NCBI RefSeq assembly: GCF_900110215.1 | Contig: NZ_FOCX01000004.1 | Location: forward strand, 124,001-188,000 | DNA: 64,000 nt | Reading direction: 5' to 3' | Origin: Halorientalis persicus | GTDB lineage: Archaea; Halobacteriota; Halobacteria; Halobacteriales; Haloarculaceae | Shown: positions 30,713 through 39,172 of the stretch, piece by piece | Layout of the letters: each line of letters starts with the position of its first letter | How positions within the stretch are numbered: position 1 is the stretch's first letter | Made by a program: the position numbers and the translations under genes | Notes under the pieces: generated by a model | Databases searched by the model: none | The model's input: only the letters and a program-made list of their open reading frames with translations | Told to the model about the DNA's origin: nothing

Positions 30713-33700
30713 ATGGCTCGCGCGGAGGACACCGAAGTAATCGATCTCTTCGAGGAGTTCTACCGCAACTACTACCGCAACGAGATCGGTGAACTCGCCC
30801 AGAAGTACCCCAACGAGCAGAAGTCTCTCTACGTCGACTGGCAGGACCTCTACCGATTCGATCCCGACCTGGCCGACGACTACCGCAACCACCCCAGCCA
30901 GTTCCAGGACTACGCCGAGGAGGCCCTGCGACTCTACGACTTACCTGTGGACGTGAAACTCGGGCAGGCCCACGTCCGCGTCCAGAATCTGCCCGAGACG
31001 ACCGGCATCCGCGACATCCGGGCCGACCACCGCGGCAAGCTGATCGCCGTCACAGGGATCGTCCGGAAAGCCACCGACGTGCGCCCCAAAGTGACGACCG
31101 CCGCTTTCGAGTGCCAGCGCTGTGGTACACTCACCCGCATCCCCCAGGCCGCCGGCGACTTTCAGGAACCCCACGAGTGCCAGGGCTGTGAACGCCAGGG
31201 TCCCTTCCGCATCAACTACGACCAATCGGAGTTCGTCGACGCCCAGAAACTCCGCGTGCAGGAGAGTCCCGAAGGGCTCCGGGGCGGCGAGACGCCCCAG
31301 AGCATCGACGTGAACATCGAAGACGACATCACCGGTCGGGTGACTGCCGGCGACCACGTCCGGGTCAGCGGCGAACTCAACCTCGATCAACGGAGCAACC
31401 AGGGGGAGAAATCGGCCATGTTCGACGTGTACATGGACGGTTCGGCCGTCGAGATCGAAGACGAGCAGTTCGAGGACATGGACATCACCGACGAGGACAA
31501 AAAGGAGATCGTCTCCCTCTCGGAGGAAGAGGACATCTACGAGCAGATGGTCGACTCCATCGCCCCCTCGATCTACGGCTACCGCCAGGCCAAACTGGCG
31601 ATGATCCTCCAGCTCTTCTCCGGCGTCACGAAGCACCTCCCCGACGAATCGCGGATTCGGGGCGACCTGCACATGCTCCTGATAGGGGACCCTGGTACGG
31701 GCAAATCGCAGATGCTTCAGTACATCCGAGAGATCGCGCCTCGTTCTGTCTATACATCAGGTAAAGGTTCGTCCTCGGCGGGGCTCACTGCGGCGGCCGT
31801 CCGTGACGACTTCGGTGACGGTCAGCAGTGGACACTGGAGGCAGGCGCGCTCGTTCTCGCCGATCAGGGCATCGCAGCGGTGGACGAACTGGACAAGATG
31901 CGCTGTGTGACCGGCGACACGCTAGTTCACCTTGGAGATGGGCGAATCTGTCGTATCGGCCAATTGGCGAACGAAGCGTCCGAAAACGGTCGGATTGAAG
32001 AACTACCCAACGGCCGGAGTATCAGAGACCCCGACGTCCAGGCTTGGACGATGACCGACGACGGCCAGTTAGCCCGTCGACCGGTGACGGCGATTCACGA
32101 GTACGATTCGCCCGAAGAACTGACGCAAGTGAGGCTCCAGAGCGGGGAGCGACTGACTGCGACCGAGGATCATCCGTTCTTCGTCTTTGACGACGGGGAG
32201 CGTATCGAGAAGCCAGCGGGAGAACTCGAACCGGACGATTGGGTTTACGTCCCACGCCAGCTATCCGAAACAGCGACAGATGGTGGCGTCGCGACGGCTG
32301 CAGACCCGACAGTGGATACGAAGTCGCAACTTTCCACGTCGCTGGCAACCGTTCTCGGTTATCTGTCCGGCGATGGAAACGTCTACTATAACCGAGACGA
32401 GGGTGTCTACGGGATTCGGTTTACGAACGCCGAAGAGGAACTGCTGGTAGACTTCGAGCGAGCGTGCCGCGACGCCTTCGACACACAGCCGGTTCGCCCG
32501 GTAAGTGAACAGCGTGATGACGGCGTCGAGACGGTTCGCGTCCCCGGAAAAGAGCACGCCGACACGGTACTCGACGCCGGTATGAATCTTGAAACGTACG
32601 ACGGGAAGCGTCTTCCTGAAAGCGTTTCCACGGCCGGGAGGGCTGCAAAGGCTGCATTCGTCCGCGCGCTCGCCGATAGCGAGGGAACGGTCGACGACAG
32701 GAACGTGAGGATCCACTCGGCCAGTTACGAACTCCTCATGGGGACGAAACATCTTCTCTTGGAGTTCGGAATTTCCAGCCAGATTCAGACACGCGAGCGG
32801 GACGGGCGGCGGGACCTCTACGTGCTGGCGATCACTGACGCCGAGTCGCTGGCTGCGTTCGATCAGTACGTCGGCTTCACGCTCGACAGGAAACAACGCG
32901 CACTCGACGACGTAGTCGAGACCGTTTCCGGCGACCGGACGATTCTCGATGTGGTCCCGGATATCGGTGATCTGCTTGGGGAGAGACGAGAATCACTTCG
33001 CCTCCACCAGTCGGAGTGTGGTCTCGTCGATTCGACCTATTGCAACTTCGAGAACGGCGATGCCAACATTTCCATCCGTGCGGCCCGGACGGTGCTGGAA
33101 GCGTTCAGAAAGCGCAAGCAGCAGGCCCAGACCGACCGGCACCGCATCGAAAACGCCGACTGGTCGCAGCTAACGGAGCTGCGAGACCGATATCACGTCT
33201 CGCAACAGCAGATCGCAGACGGAACGCGATATAGCCAGCAACAAGTGTCACGACTGTGGGGGAGTAATGAGGCACTTCGGGAACGTGTGCGCGAGCGCCT
33301 CTCGGAGTTTGTCACTGCCGTCGCAGAGACTGATTTGAGCGGACTGCAATCCCTTGTTTATGGCGACGTGAAATGGCGAAAAGTCCAGACGGCCGAGACT
33401 GTTTCGTCTACGAAAGCTAACGAGGACCAGATCCTTCTTCAGAAACAGCAACTCGCAAATCTACTGGGCTGTGACACCGACGTTGCTGAACAGCGCGCTC
33501 GTCAGCTACTGTCCGCCGACCCGGCTACTGACACGTGGGACGATTTGGATTCGACACTCGATACGTACGGCATTTCGTATCAGGATATTGGACGCGATCT
33601 CGGTGTCGCCGGATCGACGATCTCTCGCTGGTTCAACGGAGTCGTCGAAACGGATCGGTTCGATGATGTTCGCCAGACTGTCGAGGATCGAATCGACCAA

Positions 33701-34726
33701 ATCAACGACGAAGCGACCGAATTACTCGACTCCATTGAGTCCAATCGAGAACCAAAAGTGTACGATCTGACCGTCGAAGGTACACATAATTTCGTTGCCA
33801 ATGGGATGGTCGTTCACAACTCAGAAGACCGTTCAGCAATGCATGAGGCGCTAGAGCAGCAGTCGATTTCGGTCTCTAAGGCTGGTATTAACGCCACGCT
33901 GAAAAGTCGCTGCTCACTCCTCGGCGCGGCCAACCCGAAGTACGGTCGCTTCGACCAGTACGAGCCCATCGCCGAGCAGATCGACCTCGAACCGGCGCTC
34001 ATCTCCCGGTTCGACCTGATCTTCACGGTGACGGACAAGCCCGACGAGGAGGCCGACCGCAACCTCGCGGAACACATCCTGACGACCAACTACGCGGGGG
34101 AACTGAACACCCACCGGACGGAGACACAGGCGTCCGACTACACCGAAGAGGAGGTCGCGCGGGTCACCGACGAGGTCGCGCCCGAAATCGACGCCGAGTT
34201 GCTCCGGAAGTACGTGGCCTACGCCAAGCGGAACGTGTTCCCGACGATGACCGAGGAGGCCAAAGCCGAGATCCGGGAGTTCTACGTCGACCTGCGCTCC
34301 CAGGGGACCGACGAGGACGCGCCGGTGCCGGTGACGGCCCGGAAACTGGAGGCGCTGGTGCGACTGGCTGAGGCGAGTGCCCGGATTCGGCTGTCCGATA
34401 CGGTCGAGGTCCACGATGCCCAGCGGGTGATCGAGATCGTCCAGCGGACTCTCGAAGACATCGGGATGGACCCGGAGACGGGCGAACTCGACGCGGACGT
34501 GATCGAGACGGGGACCTCCAAGAGCCAGCGCGACCGGATCAAGAACCTGAAGACGCTGATTGGCGACATCGAAGACGAGTACGACGAGGGGGCACCGGTC
34601 GAGCGCGTACTCGAACGTGCCGAGGAGGCCGGGATGGAACGCTCGAAGGCCGAACACGAGATCGACAAGCTCAAACAGCAAGGCGAGGTGTACGAGCCTC
34701 GGAACGACCACCTCAGGACGACATAG
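30713..34726 (+). CDS. mcm: Replicative helicase MCM interrupted by an intein
   Basis: A 1337-codon gene; the spliced product would be 698 residues, normal for archaeal MCM. The N-extein (397 residues) has the zinc-binding CQRCG...CQGCE module, Walker A GDPGTGKSQ and Walker B VDELDKMR. The intein interrupts directly after DELDKMR. The C-extein resumes SEDRSAMHEALEQQ and includes the arginine-finger region SRFDLIF and a winged-helix C-terminus. MCM unwinds DNA at the replication fork, so splicing must be efficient. The gene heads a run of seven more co-directional genes, the next starting with no gap. Confidence 0.97.
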   Translation: MARAEDTEVIDLFEEFYRNYYRNEIGELAQKYPNEQKSLYVDWQDLYRFDPDLADDYRNHPSQFQDYAEEALRLYDLPVDVKLGQAHVRVQNLPETTGIRDIRADHRGKLIAVTGIVRKATDVRPKVTTAAFECQRCGTLTRIPQAAGDFQEPHECQGCERQGPFRINYDQSEFVDAQKLRVQESPEGLRGGETPQSIDVNIEDDITGRVTAGDHVRVSGELNLDQRSNQGEKSAMFDVYMDGSAVEIEDEQFEDMDITDEDKKEIVSLSEEEDIYEQMVDSIAPSIYGYRQAKLAMILQLFSGVTKHLPDESRIRGDLHMLLIGDPGTGKSQMLQYIREIAPRSVYTSGKGSSSAGLTAAAVRDDFGDGQQWTLEAGALVLADQGIAAVDELDKMRCVTGDTLVHLGDGRICRIGQLANEASENGRIEELPNGRSIRDPDVQAWTMTDDGQLARRPVTAIHEYDSPEELTQVRLQSGERLTATEDHPFFVFDDGERIEKPAGELEPDDWVYVPRQLSETATDGGVATAADPTVDTKSQLSTSLATVLGYLSGDGNVYYNRDEGVYGIRFTNAEEELLVDFERACRDAFDTQPVRPVSEQRDDGVETVRVPGKEHADTVLDAGMNLETYDGKRLPESVSTAGRAAKAAFVRALADSEGTVDDRNVRIHSASYELLMGTKHLLLEFGISSQIQTRERDGRRDLYVLAITDAESLAAFDQYVGFTLDRKQRALDDVVETVSGDRTILDVVPDIGDLLGERRESLRLHQSECGLVDSTYCNFENGDANISIRAARTVLEAFRKRKQQAQTDRHRIENADWSQLTELRDRYHVSQQQIADGTRYSQQQVSRLWGSNEALRERVRERLSEFVTAVAETDLSGLQSLVYGDVKWRKVQTAETVSSTKANEDQILLQKQQLANLLGCDTDVAEQRARQLLSADPATDTWDDLDSTLDTYGISYQDIGRDLGVAGSTISRWFNGVVETDRFDDVRQTVEDRIDQINDEATELLDSIESNREPKVYDLTVEGTHNFVANGMVVHNSEDRSAMHEALEQQSISVSKAGINATLKSRCSLLGAANPKYGRFDQYEPIAEQIDLEPALISRFDLIFTVTDKPDEEADRNLAEHILTTNYAGELNTHRTETQASDYTEEEVARVTDEVAPEIDAELLRKYVAYAKRNVFPTMTEEAKAEIREFYVDLRSQGTDEDAPVPVTARKLEALVRLAEASARIRLSDTVEVHDAQRVIEIVQRTLEDIGMDPETGELDADVIETGTSKSQRDRIKNLKTLIGDIEDEYDEGAPVERVLERAEEAGMERSKAEHEIDKLKQQGEVYEPRNDHLRTT
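31904..33820 (+). mobile_element. Intein in MCM with LAGLIDADG endonuclease and extra HTH modules
   Basis: A 639-residue intein from Cys1 (CVTGDTLVHLGDG, block A) to the terminal His-Asn (THNFVANGMVVHN, blocks F/G), followed by Ser+1. Block B reads TATEDHPFF. The endonuclease has two LAGLIDADG-like helices, LGYLSGDG (about residue 150) and FVRALADSEG (about residue 252). Between the endonuclease and block F lie ~280 residues with at least two helix-turn-helix units (SQQQIADGTRYSQQQVSRLW near 435; SYQDIGRDLGVAGSTISRWF near 558). GC is clearly lower than in the exteins. Confidence 0.95.
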
Positions 34727-35032
34727 ATGGACCGGATCTCGGCGCTACGGAACCTCGAAGACGCCCTCGAATCGTTCGAGGACGGAGAGACGGATCTCGA
34801 GGGACTGGAACGGGACGTGCGTGGTATCTTGCGGACGTACGCGACGGAGTTCGAGGGTGAGCTGGCGGCCTATCGGGTCACCAGTCCCGAACGGATGGCG
34901 GGGGCGGTCGTGATGGCGACCGGTGAACCCGAGGCTCGCGAGCGGGTACGTTCACTGTTCGACGGGGTGTCGGACGGGGCGGTCGACGTGGGCCGAATCG
35001 CCGACGTCGGGGCCGGCCAGTCGGGCGACTAG
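34727..35032 (+). CDS. Small conserved protein directly behind mcm
   Basis: A 101-residue acidic, mostly helical protein starting MDRISALRNLEDALESFEDGE. Its ATG follows the mcm stop with no spacer, so it is co-translated with the helicase. The middle (RDVRGILRTYATEFEGELAAYRV) could be a short coiled coil. No family with known function is recognised. Being locked behind mcm suggests a replication-associated role, which is inference from position only. Confidence 0.65.
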   Translation: MDRISALRNLEDALESFEDGETDLEGLERDVRGILRTYATEFEGELAAYRVTSPERMAGAVVMATGEPEARERVRSLFDGVSDGAVDVGRIADVGAGQSGD

Positions 35033-35097
35033 ACAACACCCGAAGGGTTTTAGCAGACTCTCCCAAATAGGGTGACAGAGCGCCGGTGACAGCCGAG

Positions 35098-35697
35098 ATG
35101 TCTGATATCAACGAGCGAATCGGGGACGCGACGACAGTCATGTTCGGCGCGCCGTCGATGAGCGGCGGGGCCGACGCGACCTGTGTCGACCTGCTCACAC
35201 AGGACGATCCCGGGGCGGTGAGCGTTCTGTGGGTGTCCTTTACCAAGCCGGCCGGGGCCTGTCTCGACCGCTGGCGGTCGGTTCACGATACGGACCCGGC
35301 GGATTTCGGTGTGATCGTCGTCGGTGAGACGGTCGGCGGTGGCGGCGGGAACGCCGACATCGATCCCCAGGCCGTCCAGACGATCTCGAACGCGAGCGAC
35401 CTCACCGGCATCGGCATCAAGGTCAGTGAGTTCATCTCCGGACGCGACGAGCAGATCGCGGTCTGTTTCGACTCGCTGACCGCCCTGTTGCAGTACGTGG
35501 ACCTGGAAACCGCCTACGAGTTCCTCCACGCGCTGACCGGCCAGTTGTACTCGGTCGGCGCTACGTCCCATTTCCACATCGACCCGAACGCACACGACCA
35601 GCAGACCATCGACACACTGCTGTCGCTGTTCGACGCCGAAGTTCGACTCGGCGAAGACGAGACCGCGAGCGTCCGCACTCGCAATCTCGTCGGGTGA
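35098..35697 (+). CDS. DUF7504-like RecA/KaiC-fold protein without a Walker A motif
   Basis: A 199-residue protein whose fold pattern resembles the RecA/KaiC-like haloarchaeal family DUF7504. It has a strand and loop TVMFGAPSMSGGADATC where a P-loop would be, VSVLWVSFTKPAG, DFGVIVVGET, and IAVCFDSLTALLQYVDLETAYEFLHALTGQL where Walker B would be. The GxxxxGK[ST] sequence is absent, so ATP binding is doubtful. The ATG at 35098 is preferred over an upstream GTG at 35086. It belongs to the co-directional run behind mcm and is probably regulatory. Confidence 0.7.
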   Translation: MSDINERIGDATTVMFGAPSMSGGADATCVDLLTQDDPGAVSVLWVSFTKPAGACLDRWRSVHDTDPADFGVIVVGETVGGGGGNADIDPQAVQTISNASDLTGIGIKVSEFISGRDEQIAVCFDSLTALLQYVDLETAYEFLHALTGQLYSVGATSHFHIDPNAHDQQTIDTLLSLFDAEVRLGEDETASVRTRNLVG

Positions 35698-35749
35698 CTG
35701 ATCGGCGGATTCAGATACTTTTTTGACGTGTTGGGGTGGCGATTCGTCT

Positions 35750-36088
35750 GTGCTGTTGGTAATCGCCTACTCCCGGGCGGCCCGGCAGACGCTCCGGAAC
35801 GCGTGTGAGGCCCACGAGGAGACGGTCGTGCGCCGGCTCGGCCGTGCGGCGCTGTTCGAGGAGACCGAGTTCGGGGCCTTCCTCGCACTCAGGCTCCGGG
35901 CGGAGTACGGTGTCGACGTGCAGGTCGAACGGACGGCACCGCTCAACGAGTTCGAGACGGTCCCAGATGGCGTCCGCGAGGCCGCTCGGGCCTACGCCGA
36001 CCGGGAGCACGCCAGCACGCCGTACGCGAAGTTCGCGAGTGGGGACGAGTATCCCGACCCGGCGGCGATGAAGGACCGCGAGCTATGA
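35750..36088 (+). CDS. Conserved hypothetical protein of the MCM-linked gene run
   Basis: A 112-residue protein with a GTG start (LLVIAYSRAARQTLRNACEA). It is a small alpha/beta protein: HEETVVRRLGRAALFEETEFGAFLALRLRAEYGVDVQVE, then RTAPLNEFETVPDGV and a C-terminal tail DPAAMKDREL. No known domain is recognised. The stop overlaps the next ATG (ATGA), so it is translationally coupled to the coiled-coil protein. Function is unknown; the basic Arg-rich helices could touch nucleic acid. Confidence 0.65.
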   Translation: MLLVIAYSRAARQTLRNACEAHEETVVRRLGRAALFEETEFGAFLALRLRAEYGVDVQVERTAPLNEFETVPDGVREAARAYADREHASTPYAKFASGDEYPDPAAMKDREL

Positions 36089-36900
36089 GACTCGACGACG
36101 GTGAGACGGCTCGGGCGGGGCGCGTCGTCGACGCACGCGACTTGAATCTCTCGCGGGCCGATGCCGTCGCGGCCATCCGGAGGGACGCCACGGCCGTCAC
36201 CGTCGAGTGTCCCGAACCCGGTCCCGCACACGAGCGGGTCGGGGACGTACACCCGGAAATCGGCGTCTCGATCCGGACGGCACTCGCGGCGGCGGCGCGC
36301 TCGCGGGGCCACACTGCACCACAGGCCGACCGGATCGCGGAGATCGAATCGGAACTGGCCGAGTTGACGGTCCCGACGGCGTCGACGCGGCCGGAACGGG
36401 CGGCCGTCGCCGACCGGGCCGACGACGTCGAGCGACTCGACGAACGGGTGGCGGAGTTGCGCGGGCGGGTGCAGGCGCTTCGCGAGCGCGACGCCGAGAC
36501 CGACGACGTGGAGGCCGACCTGGCGGCGGCCATACAGGAGTTCACGGCGGCGAAGACCGACCTGATCGCCGCTCGCGAGAACCACGAGGCCGCGACCGAG
36601 GCCGCTCGGGCGGCACGGGACGCCCGCGAGCGACGGATGGAACTGGAAGACCGACTGGCGAACCGCCGGCGGGCGGCCCGTGCGTCCCTCGCGGACGGCC
36701 TCACCGACGAGTATCGGGAGGCGGTTGCGGTCGCGCCGTGGGAGACGCCGACCGACCCGTTCCAGGTCGGGGACGTGACGGCGGCGCTGGCGGTAGCACG
36801 GGTTGCCGACCTGCGCGCGCCGGTGGTGCTGTCCTGTGATCGCTTCGCCGACCCGGCGACGGCGGCGGACTGGCTGGACGCCGCGGTCCTTCGCCTGTAG
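36085..36900 (+). CDS. Coiled-coil protein of the MCM-linked gene run
   Basis: A 271-residue protein. A ~75-residue N-terminal domain (MRLDDGETARAGRVVDARDL, VTVECPEPGPAHERVGDVHPEIG) precedes a long heptad-type coiled coil at about residues 80-215 (IAEIESELAEL, VERLDERVAELRGRVQALRER, ARDARERRMELEDRLANRR). A short C-terminal domain ends DPATAADWLDAAVLRL. It looks SMC-like in outline but has no ATPase motifs. It overlaps its upstream neighbour by 4 bp and lies two genes before a MinD-like ATPase, so it may be a structural partner. Confidence 0.65.
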   Translation: MRLDDGETARAGRVVDARDLNLSRADAVAAIRRDATAVTVECPEPGPAHERVGDVHPEIGVSIRTALAAAARSRGHTAPQADRIAEIESELAELTVPTASTRPERAAVADRADDVERLDERVAELRGRVQALRERDAETDDVEADLAAAIQEFTAAKTDLIAARENHEAATEAARAARDARERRMELEDRLANRRRAARASLADGLTDEYREAVAVAPWETPTDPFQVGDVTAALAVARVADLRAPVVLSCDRFADPATAADWLDAAVLRL

Positions 36901-36931
36901 TTTAAGTCCGAAGCCGGGACCAGCCCGTCCC

Positions 36932-37726
36932 ATGGTGACGCTCTCCTGTACCGCGTCGCGCGAGAACGGCGTGACGCTCGTGACCGGTCGCGTCGAGAAC
37001 CCGGACGACCGTCGTCGCGTCCGACTGCGGAGTCGTCTCGACGGCCCGCTCTGGCCGCCGCGTCGACAGGGCGTGCCCGCCGACGGCTGGGACGAGGACG
37101 GGTTCGAGTGCGTCCTGGCGGCCGGCGAGGTCCGGTCGCTGGGGTTCGCGAGTCCGGCACCGCCAGCCGATCCGCCGCTGACCGTCGCCGAGACCGACCC
37201 CGTCGACGCCGACGATGGCGGTGTCGAGCCACGGGTCGCCGTGCCGGCCGTCGAGTCCACGGCCGACGGGGTCGTCAGGGCGCTCGGTGCGCCCCGCCCG
37301 CCGCGGGACGCCGTGCCGACGCCCGATAGTGGGTGGCCGTCGGAGTCCCGGGATACCGAACTGAGCCCCCCAGAGTCCGGCGGTGCCGAGCCATCGCCAG
37401 CCGCGGGGGCGGTCGACGGTGGCGACGGGACGAGGGTGGACCGTGACAGGGTCGAGCCGAAACCGGCTGACGAGCCGGTCGGGGCGGCGCTGGATGCCGT
37501 TGCGGTTCGCGTCGAGACTGCCGAACGGCTCTCGGCGGCGACGCGAGTGCCGGACGCGACCGAGACGCTCCAGGCGGTCGGCGGCATCGCCGGCGCTCGC
37601 GACCTAGAGGCCCAGCTCTCCTGTGACGCCGAGCGGCTGTCTCGACTGGCGACCCGGGCGTCGGAGCTCGCGGATCGCGCCGAGGCGGTGACGGTACCGG
37701 TCGAACGGCTGGATCGGGTGCGATGA
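36932..37726 (+). CDS. Hypothetical protein with disordered centre, MCM-linked gene run
   Basis: A 264-residue protein in three parts. Residues 1-~80 are a beta-rich domain (VTLSCTASRENGVTLVTGRV, RRVRLRSRLDGPLWPPRRQG). Residues ~85-175 are Pro/Asp/Ser-rich and probably disordered. Residues ~178-264 form a helical, possibly coiled-coil, region (ALDAVAVRVETAERLSAAT, DAERLSRLATRASELADRAE). Its stop overlaps the ATG of the MinD-like ATPase by ATGA, so the two are made together and may interact. No known family is recognised. Confidence 0.6.
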   Translation: MVTLSCTASRENGVTLVTGRVENPDDRRRVRLRSRLDGPLWPPRRQGVPADGWDEDGFECVLAAGEVRSLGFASPAPPADPPLTVAETDPVDADDGGVEPRVAVPAVESTADGVVRALGAPRPPRDAVPTPDSGWPSESRDTELSPPESGGAEPSPAAGAVDGGDGTRVDRDRVEPKPADEPVGAALDAVAVRVETAERLSAATRVPDATETLQAVGGIAGARDLEAQLSCDAERLSRLATRASELADRAEAVTVPVERLDRVR

Positions 37727-38406
37727 TTCTGGCAGTCACCGGTGGGAAAGGCGGCGTCGGGAAGTCGACGGTGGCGTACAACCTGGCGGCCGCACTGGAC
37801 GCGGTGGTCGTCGACGCGGATCTGGGGATGGCCGACCTGCCGGCCGCCCGCGGGCCGGACCTCCACGACGTCCTCGCCGGCCGTGCCGATCCGGTCGAAG
37901 CGGTCCGGGAGGATGGGCCCGTCGCCATCCTCCCGTGCGGGCGGTCGCTGGCGGGAGCGCGGGCGGCCGAGCCGACCCGGCTGGTCTCGGCCGTCGAGTC
38001 GGCCGCGGCCGAGTACGGGCGGGTGGTCGTCGACTGTCCGGCCGGGCTGGGTGGCGACGTTGGACTGGGGCTGTGTGTCGCGGAGGCGTGTGTGCTGGTG
38101 ACGACGCCGGCCGAGCCGGCAGTCGCCGACGCGGTTCGGGCCCGGGCGCTGGCGCGGGAACTGGACGCCGGGCTGGCCCGGATCGTCCTGAACCGGGCCA
38201 CCGACCGGACGACGGCCGACGCGCTCGCCCGGGAACTCGGCGCGCCGGTGACGGCCATCCCGGACTCGGCGGCCCTTGCCGACGCGCAGGACCGGGGACA
38301 GCCAGTCGTCGAGGCCGCGCCGGAGAGTACCGCTGCGGCGCGTATCGAGGCACTGGCCGAGGGGGTGCGGACGACCGTCCGGTCGGCGACGAATCCGGGA
38401 ACTTAA
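37723..38406 (+). CDS. MinD/ParA-family ATPase
   Basis: A 227-residue P-loop ATPase with the deviant Walker A GGKGGVGKST at residues 7-16 (signature Lys present), switch I region VVDADLGMADLP and Walker B RVVVDCPAGL. It should dimerise on ATP. The C-terminus (IEALAEGVRTTVRSATNPGT) shows no clear basic amphipathic membrane helix, so it need not be a cell-division MinD. It is coupled by ATGA overlap to the upstream disordered/coiled protein. A positioning or switching role within this gene group is inferred. Confidence 0.88.
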   Translation: MILAVTGGKGGVGKSTVAYNLAAALDAVVVDADLGMADLPAARGPDLHDVLAGRADPVEAVREDGPVAILPCGRSLAGARAAEPTRLVSAVESAAAEYGRVVVDCPAGLGGDVGLGLCVAEACVLVTTPAEPAVADAVRARALARELDAGLARIVLNRATDRTTADALARELGAPVTAIPDSAALADAQDRGQPVVEAAPESTAAARIEALAEGVRTTVRSATNPGT

Positions 38407-38433
38407 TTCGGGACGGCCGTGTCGACCACACGC

Positions 38434-39168
38434 ATGGCTGGTGACGAGTTCCGGGTCGAGGTGAAGCCCTCCGCCATCGACCGGAACTCCGCGGTCGCGG
38501 AACTGGTCGCGACCGCGGGCGAACGGCTCTCCTACGGCGGCGAGGGAGACGCTCGTGCGGACGCGGCCGAGCTGACGCGACGCGGGGAGAGTCCGGTGCG
38601 GATCCAGGGAGTCGCGCCCCAGGACGACACCGACGCCGATGCGTATCTGGTCGCCGGCAGTCGGACCAGGGCGACGATCCCGGCAGCCGCGCCGGACGAC
38701 GGCTGGCAGTTCGGTGTCGACGCGAGCCAGTACGGCGCGCTGGGCGAAGCCCTGCTCACGGCGGGCGACGGGACGGCTCGGCCGCTGGCGCTGTACGTGC
38801 GCCACGATCTGGAACTCGACCCGGAGACGTCGCTGTCGATCGACGTGGACGAGTCGCCACCGGCAGTCACGAAACCCGGGACGCCCGGGCGCTGGCGGCC
38901 CGACTGCGCGCTGTCGGTCGCGGTCGCCGGACGGACGGTGGCACGCTACCGCTGTGAGATCAAGACGGGCGGGGGCTCGCTCGAACGGTCCCAGCGGGAA
39001 CTGATCGAATACGCGGCCCGCGAGACGCCGGTGATCTACGCTCGTGTCGACGTTTCGGGCCTCCCCCGAGAGTACGAGGTCTCCTTCGAGCAGTTCGGCG
39101 AAACGTCGCGGGACACGCCGACGGATGCGGACCAGCGGTCGCTCGACGACTGGGCCGACCCGGGTTGA
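38434..39168 (+). CDS. Candidate PD-(D/E)XK nuclease-fold protein
   Basis: A 244-residue protein. Its C-terminal third carries a restriction-like core: Asp157 in RWRPDCALSV, Glu175 and Lys177 in RYRCEIKTGGG, and a following helix SLERSQRELIEYAAR with a conserved-type Gln. The first ~140 residues are an unrecognised domain (FRVEVKPSAIDRNSAVAELVATAGERLSYGG). If active it would cut DNA with a divalent metal. The ATG at 38434 is preferred over a GTG at 38419. It is the last gene of the MCM-headed run and is convergent with the TFB gene. Confidence 0.65.
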   Translation: MAGDEFRVEVKPSAIDRNSAVAELVATAGERLSYGGEGDARADAAELTRRGESPVRIQGVAPQDDTDADAYLVAGSRTRATIPAAAPDDGWQFGVDASQYGALGEALLTAGDGTARPLALYVRHDLELDPETSLSIDVDESPPAVTKPGTPGRWRPDCALSVAVAGRTVARYRCEIKTGGGSLERSQRELIEYAARETPVIYARVDVSGLPREYEVSFEQFGETSRDTPTDADQRSLDDWADPG

Positions 39169-39172
39169 GCGA

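Noticed and set aside
36085-36900. An SMC/Rad50 ATPase
   Set aside because: Only the coiled coil is present. No Walker A, signature or Walker B motifs exist, and the length is far too short.
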